A stretch of DNA of 17,991 nt from CALARM01 sp964431735. GTDB taxonomy: Bacteria; Vulcanimicrobiota; SpSt-956; JAKJGF01. The notes below the pieces were generated by a model that was not told the DNA's origin, made no database searches, and was given only the letters and a program-made list of their open reading frames with translations. The stretch is taken from the NCBI GenBank assembly GCA_964431735.1, contig CAYSLJ010000141.1:1-17991 (forward strand). Direction: 5' to 3'. Below are positions 14,368 to 17,991 of this stretch, piece after piece (position 1 is the stretch's first letter; the number at the start of each line of letters is the position of its first letter). A program made the translations under genes and the position numbers.

Positions 14368-16200
14368 TCAGCTTTTAAGTTCCTGTAATTCTTTCTTTAT
14401 CTCTTCTCTTGCTTTAACATCCGATTTCTTGTTGGCAAGATCCCATGCTCTGTAAAATGCATTTTCGGCCTTATCTCTCATATTTCTCATTTTAAAAAGT
14501 TTTCCGAGATAAATATAGGCATCCAGATAATCAGGATTGATTTCTATTGCTTTTTCCAGTTCTTTTCTGCACATAAACCAGTCCTGTTCATGAAAATAAA
14601 TAATACCCAGGTTTTTATGAGGTTCCGGGTAGTTTTCATCGATTTCAATAGCTTTATTGAATTCTTTTTTTGCAGCTTCGTAGTTTTTTACTTTCAGATA
14701 ATCTTCACCCATTTTATTAAATATCGTGGCGAAACTCGGGTTAAGTCCTTTCATTTTTTCTATTCTATTATGGTCTATATAAATACTTTCTTCTATTTTT
14801 GAAGCAGAATTTTTTTTCTTTACTTCAGGAATTACTAATTCTATTTCTCCGGTAGGCTCCTGTTTTTCCTGAGTTTCTTCAGGAAGCAATTTTTCTTCCA
14901 TCAGATCTTCCAGTTTTTTCTCTTTTTCATCAAATCCAAGGTCTATAAATTCATACTTGGGATCAAGCTCTATAGCTTTTCTATATTCCTGGAGAGCAAG
15001 ATCCAGTTTCCCCATTTTTCTGTATGTAAGTCTCAGTGCATAATGTGCTCTCGCATTGGCGCTATCAAGTTCTACTGCTCTTCTGTATTCTGCTTCTGCC
15101 AGTTCCAGCTTGTTTTCTTTATAATACTGATCACCTGATTCTATATATGCCTCTGCATCTTCTATAGAAACTATTCCATAGGAAATAGTTTTGATATGAG
15201 ACGGAATTTCATCTATAGATAAAACAATGAGATCAGGATAGGAATATTCGGCAAAACGTTTCAAATGAAGTCTTGTTTCAGGAGAAGAAATCAGGACAGG
15301 CCTCAAACCGAGTTCCTTAAATTTCTCTATATTCTCAGAAAGAGAAACACGTAATTTTCTCCTCAATTCCGGATCAAGTTCCAGAGTAACTCCCTGTTCA
15401 GTTCTTATAATACCTTTCAGGAATATTCTTTCCATTCTTGCATCGGCAGTCATAACTGTTATAGTATTATGTTCGTCTTTATAATCCTTACATATATAAC
15501 TGCCAAGAGAACGACGGACATGTTCCGTCAACAGATCCGTATCTTTTGTTAGATGAGAATAATCTCCGAGAGTCTCCAGAATATTAATCAGAGGTCTTAA
15601 AGACACTTTTTCCAGAAGTAAATTCTTTAAAATCCTTCTCAGTTCAAGAAGAGAAAATACTCCCGGCACAAGCTGTTCAATAAGAACAGGATGACTTTCA
15701 CGGAGTGTATCAAGGAGAAATTGTGTCTGTTCCAGTCCGAGAAGGCGATGAACATGTTTAAAAACTATAAAACGAAGATTATTAAGTATTATATCCAGGG
15801 GAAAATATATTCTGCACCCTTCAGTTACAGCTTTATCTTCAAGTGAAGATTTAATCCATACCCCCTGATTTCCACCCGGTTCAGTCCCTTTTATACCTTT
15901 AAAAGAAGACAGACATTCTTCCGGCCCCCATATAAATATCATATCTTTATTTATATAGCTTCCTGCAACAGACAGATCCTCCATCTTTATATCGTAATGT
16001 TCCTTATTTTGAACAAGAGATACTGCTATAGAAGGAGGAATAAAACCAAATTTTTCGGCTATATCCTGCCTGAGACGAAAAATGCCATCTTCCAGGGCCG
16101 GGAGTAATTCTTCCATATTTGCCGGTATTTCTATATTTATAAGGGAGACAGTGTTAAAAACTATCTCTTTATTATGAAATTTTTGCCTGTTTTTCTTCAC
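14368..16200 (-). CDS. Soluble FlhA/SctV cytoplasmic domain (FHIPEP) fused to TPRs
   Basis: 610 residues. Residues about 20-345 resemble the cytoplasmic domain of the flagellar/type III secretion export gate (FlhA/SctV): IFRLRQDIAEKFGFIPPSI; the long match around LVPGVFSLLELRRILKNLL (near 175-200) followed by ILETLGDYS, KDTDLLTEHVRRSLG and ICKDY; then TEQGVTLELDPEL, PVLISSPETR and LSIDEIP. In FlhA this part follows about eight membrane helices and binds chaperone-substrate complexes; none of those helices is present. TPRs follow at about 355-425 and 490-600, separated by a charged linker. No other flagellar or secretion gene is nearby. The start is GTG at 16200 with AAGGA five bases upstream. 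It is likely a cytoplasmic docking protein derived from the export gate. The domain call rests on remembered family sequence, with no alignment run. Confidence 0.85.
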   Translation of the reverse strand: MKKNRQKFHNKEIVFNTVSLINIEIPANMEELLPALEDGIFRLRQDIAEKFGFIPPSIAVSLVQNKEHYDIKMEDLSVAGSYINKDMIFIWGPEECLSSFKGIKGTEPGGNQGVWIKSSLEDKAVTEGCRIYFPLDIILNNLRFIVFKHVHRLLGLEQTQFLLDTLRESHPVLIEQLVPGVFSLLELRRILKNLLLEKVSLRPLINILETLGDYSHLTKDTDLLTEHVRRSLGSYICKDYKDEHNTITVMTADARMERIFLKGIIRTEQGVTLELDPELRRKLRVSLSENIEKFKELGLRPVLISSPETRLHLKRFAEYSYPDLIVLSIDEIPSHIKTISYGIVSIEDAEAYIESGDQYYKENKLELAEAEYRRAVELDSANARAHYALRLTYRKMGKLDLALQEYRKAIELDPKYEFIDLGFDEKEKKLEDLMEEKLLPEETQEKQEPTGEIELVIPEVKKKNSASKIEESIYIDHNRIEKMKGLNPSFATIFNKMGEDYLKVKNYEAAKKEFNKAIEIDENYPEPHKNLGIIYFHEQDWFMCRKELEKAIEINPDYLDAYIYLGKLFKMRNMRDKAENAFYRAWDLANKKSDVKAREEIKKELQELKS

Positions 16201-16285
16201 CTTTTTCCTTCTTTTTCAGTTTTTCAGAGAAAATCTGAATTTATTTTATCTGAAGTAATTCTCAACTCTTATCCGGAAATCTGGT

Positions 16286-16380
16286 TTTCAAAATTATTTA
16301 TCTGAATATAAACTATATATAGATGATGTATTTAAAGCCTTTGAAAATAGCTTTCAAAATTATTTATCTGAATATAAACT
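16286..16380. repeat. 29-bp direct repeat pair upstream of the FlhA_C-TPR gene
   Basis: An exact 29-base sequence beginning TTTCAAAATTATTTATCTGA occurs at 16286-16314 and 16352-16380. Between the copies, TTTGAAA pairs with TTTCAAA around 16340-16358. The pair sits about 85-180 bases before the GTG start on the minus strand, where operators or promoters would lie; a chance duplication by slippage is also possible. Confidence 0.9.
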
Positions 16381-16447
16381 TTTTCCTCCCGTCACACCCG
16401 TTACGCGTCATGAGAACATATATGTATTATTTATGCTCACTTCAGTA
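16381..16447. repeat. Interspersed hairpin element, copy 3
   Basis: Begins TTTTCCTCCCGTCAC like copy 2, contains GTTACGC and GTCATGA heptads, and ends TATTATTTATGCTCACTTCAGTA. The stem arm reads GAACATA, one change from copy 1. It starts directly after the second 29-bp repeat and ends six bases before the stop codon of the small zinc-ribbon gene. Confidence 0.75.
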
Positions 16448-16452
16448 ATTTA

Positions 16453-16668
16453 TTACGCTTCTTCCTGTTCTTCACTGTCTTTCTTTTTAAGATCAGGTCT
16501 GAACTCATTACCGCATTTTACGCAGAACCTGTGCTCCGGCTTTAAAATAGTAGCCTCACATTTCGGGCATTTTAAAAAGAGTTTTTCGCCGCAGAGAGGA
16601 CAGAAATCATATTCGTTATCGGCGGGATACCAGTGTTCTTCATTTTTAGGACATAAACAAACTGACAT
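16453..16668 (-). CDS. Small multi-cysteine zinc-ribbon protein
   Basis: 71 residues (75 from the upstream ATG at 16680). Cysteine pairs occur as CLC, CPLC, CPKC and CVKC, the last three in zinc-ribbon spacing (CPLCGEKL, CPKCEATIL, CVKCGNEF), so it should bind one or two zinc ions; the tail is acidic and basic (KKKDSEEQEE). Its role is unknown; zinc ribbons of this kind also head the FGE-domain kinase here, and may mediate protein contacts. I prefer ATG 16668 because the only Shine-Dalgarno (AAAGG) abuts ATG 16680 with no spacing but lies about 11 bases before 16668. The next upstream gene on the same strand ends 90 bases away. Confidence 0.75.
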   Translation of the reverse strand: MSVCLCPKNEEHWYPADNEYDFCPLCGEKLFLKCPKCEATILKPEHRFCVKCGNEFRPDLKKKDSEEQEEA

Positions 16669-16696
16669 ATTTAGAGACATCCTTTCTTTGTAATAA

Positions 16697-16717
16697 CTGT
16701 CAGCTTATAGCTGACAG
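16697..16717. other. Stem-loop between the two minus-strand genes
   Basis: CTGTCAGC (16697-16704) and GCTGACAG (16710-16717) are a perfect 8-bp stem around TTATA. It lies between the secreted triple-repeat gene and the zinc-ribbon gene. It lacks a U-tract, so an intrinsic terminator is unlikely; its GCTGACAG word resembles the TATCAGC heptads, so it may be a decayed repeat. Confidence 0.6.
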
Positions 16718-16758
16718 CTATCAAGTATAGCAAAGAAAAAGGAATATTGTCAAGAGAA

Positions 16759-17682
16759 TTAAAAAAGACCTCCTCCGTCTTCTTCCCCGTCTTCTTCTCC
16801 GTCGTCCTGCTGAAAAAACATATTTGTATTATCACTCATACCTGGTATTTCAGATATAAGATTTATATTTGAAATATGCATAAATGGTATATTTATATTA
16901 TAAGGATTGGGGGCATCAGTTGTAACAGTACCTGTTACATTGTAATAGCCCGGTTTAACCTTACCTTCTTCCTGTCCCAGATCAATCAGAGCAAATTGCT
17001 GGTTATCCTGTGTCTGTAACATATAATAACCTATACCGCCCACAGAACCTATGGGTCTGAACATTATCATTCCCATATACTGCTTTTCCTGGTTCTGATT
17101 ATTCTGCCCGGTTGTATTCTGCTGTAATGCAGTATTTGCAGCTGTTGCAGGTTCTATTTTAGTTATTTTAAGAGGAGTAGCCATAGCACTGCCACTCTGT
17201 GAGGTATCTGCATAGCCTTTAACGATGTACTTACCTTCTGCAATCTGCCCCGGTGCTATACCTGTAAGAGAATAATAAGTTTTAGTATTATTTGCTCCTG
17301 ATACTTCAAGCAGATAGGTAGATACACCGCCATAATTATAGAAAAAGACATTACCGGTTAACTGTAGCTCTCCGTTCGGCCCTGTCTGAGAAGGTCCTAA
17401 AAACTCCATACGGGTAACCTGAAAAGGAATAAGACCTGTATAAAAAGGATCATTTATAGATGGTAATCCTGTTATTTTATATTTACCTTCCTTTACCTGT
17501 CCCTGCTGTTTCGGTAAATTGACAAGGTTGTAACGTTTTCCTGCTGATATGAAGGCATAATATCCTCCGTTTTCATTCACAAATTTTATCTCACCGACAA
17601 ATTCTGATATGTCCTGTGAAAAGACTATGGAATGAGTCAGAGAAAAAATTAAGAGCAACAATAAAAATTTCTTTATATACAT
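16759..17682 (-). CDS. Secreted protein with three internal beta-rich repeats, unknown function
   Basis: 307 residues. The signal peptide (KKFLLLLLIFSLTHSIVFS) is probably cut before QDISEF. Three related units follow at about 27-96, 105-180 and 200-285. Each has an opening strand (FVGEIKF, LTGNVFF, YMGMIMF), a GGxxxY segment, then GKV/GQI/GQV-x-x-GKY-x-x-(T/K)G, and closes with a (T/S)xxxFL-like strand. Spacing is regular, so these look like small beta-barrel or OB-like modules. A Gln/Asn-rich linker separates units 2 and 3, and the C-terminus is a low-complexity Asp/Glu/Gly tail (DDGEEDGEEDGG) that could bind calcium. I do not recognise the family. Start ATG 17682 has GAAAGGA about 11 bases upstream. 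Confidence 0.8.
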   Translation of the reverse strand: MYIKKFLLLLLIFSLTHSIVFSQDISEFVGEIKFVNENGGYYAFISAGKRYNLVNLPKQQGQVKEGKYKITGLPSINDPFYTGLIPFQVTRMEFLGPSQTGPNGELQLTGNVFFYNYGGVSTYLLEVSGANNTKTYYSLTGIAPGQIAEGKYIVKGYADTSQSGSAMATPLKITKIEPATAANTALQQNTTGQNNQNQEKQYMGMIMFRPIGSVGGIGYYMLQTQDNQQFALIDLGQEEGKVKPGYYNVTGTVTTDAPNPYNINIPFMHISNINLISEIPGMSDNTNMFFQQDDGEEDGEEDGGGLF

Positions 17683-17769
17683 AAAAACATCAATCCTTTC
17701 CCTATATATATAATTTTAACACCGGAACAGGTAAAAAACAATATATAAATATAGTGTATTTCATAACCG

Positions 17770-17983
17770 ATTGCGTTTTTTTACGACAGGTAAATTCACC
17801 TTTACTGAAAATTATAGTTAATGCATATAAATCTGTAATTAGTGAATAGTGAGTAGTGAATAGTGAATGGCAGGTAATGTCTTATTTTATTCACTTTTCA
17901 CCTTTCACTTTTCACTCTGAATATTCTATAACAAATTTCTTTTTCCCTTGTATGTAAAATCACCTGTCATTTTTAAACGCAAT
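17770..17983. repeat. 214-bp MITE-like element, copy B, with nested heptads
   Basis: Same ends and same right 70 bases as 6475-6614 (left GATTGCGTTTTTTTACGACA, right CACCTGTCATTTTTAAACGC), but 74 bases longer inside. The extra DNA holds four TAGTGAR heptads (17840-17867); four TTCACTT-type heptads lie at 17890-17917, where copy A has about two. Both copies lie in the same orientation about 50-90 bases before the start of a minus-strand gene. This accounts for most of the 309 bases at the right end of the window; 17683-17769 shows only A+T-rich DNA. Confidence 0.75.
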
Positions 17984-17991
17984 TTTCATAA

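Noticed and set aside
14368..16200. A true flagellar or type III secretion export gate
   Set aside because: No membrane helices precede the domain, the upstream 250 bases are non-coding repeats, and no other export apparatus gene is present.
16697..16717. Intrinsic terminator after the secreted triple-repeat gene
   Set aside because: The 8-bp stem is good but the following RNA on the minus strand (GUUAUUAC) is not a U-tract.
17759..17991. TTTCATAA at both sides of the 214-bp element as a target site duplication
   Set aside because: The left flank of the other copy (6464-6470) also reads TTTCATA, so this sequence may belong to the element. The right side runs into the window end, so the border cannot be fixed.

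Overview
This is an A+T-rich bacterial window with nine complete protein genes and one further gene interrupted by a 100-N assembly gap (7883-7982). There is no rRNA, tRNA, CRISPR array or recognisable transposase. No taxonomic marker is present. The mix of Ser/Thr kinases carrying TPR or FGE-like domains, an FHA-ABCG transporter and large TPR proteins, with a butyrate kinase pair, resembles uncultured anaerobic lineages (for example Xenobia/Eremiobacterota-, Wallbacteria- or Riflebacteria-like genomes). That placement is a guess.

Layout. (1) 1-6426, minus strand: a secreted proline-rich protein, a membrane Ser/Thr kinase with TPRs predicted outside the membrane, and a double-FHA ABCG-type transporter. 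(2) 6427-6849: a divergent control region full of repeats. (3) 6850-13490, plus strand: a zinc-ribbon/kinase/FGE-like fusion containing an 11-residue tandem repeat that broke the assembly, then butyrate kinase (buk), phosphate butyryltransferase (ptb), and an 838-residue protein made almost entirely of TPRs. (4) 13532-17682, minus strand: a type IV prepilin-like protein, a soluble protein joining the cytoplasmic domain of the FlhA/SctV export gate to TPRs, a tiny zinc-ribbon protein, and a secreted protein with three internal repeats.

How the genes may work together. Two kinases and an FHA-bearing transporter form a plausible phosphothreonine writer/reader module. TPR scaffolds recur in four proteins. 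The most unusual protein is the FlhA_C-TPR fusion at 14368-16200, which has the export-gate docking domain but no membrane part and no flagellar or type III secretion genes nearby. The buk-ptb pair would make ATP from butyryl-CoA and is probably only a metabolic neighbour.

The intergenic DNA is as striking as the genes. Nearly every gap holds short 7-bp tandem repeats (TTATCAG, TTCACTT, TAGTGAR and GTYACGN types), and there are at least three longer interspersed families: a 140/214-bp element with inverted ends, a 137-bp element with GTAAGC ends, and a roughly 70-bp hairpin element. Several of these abut or supply gene boundaries, including stop codons.
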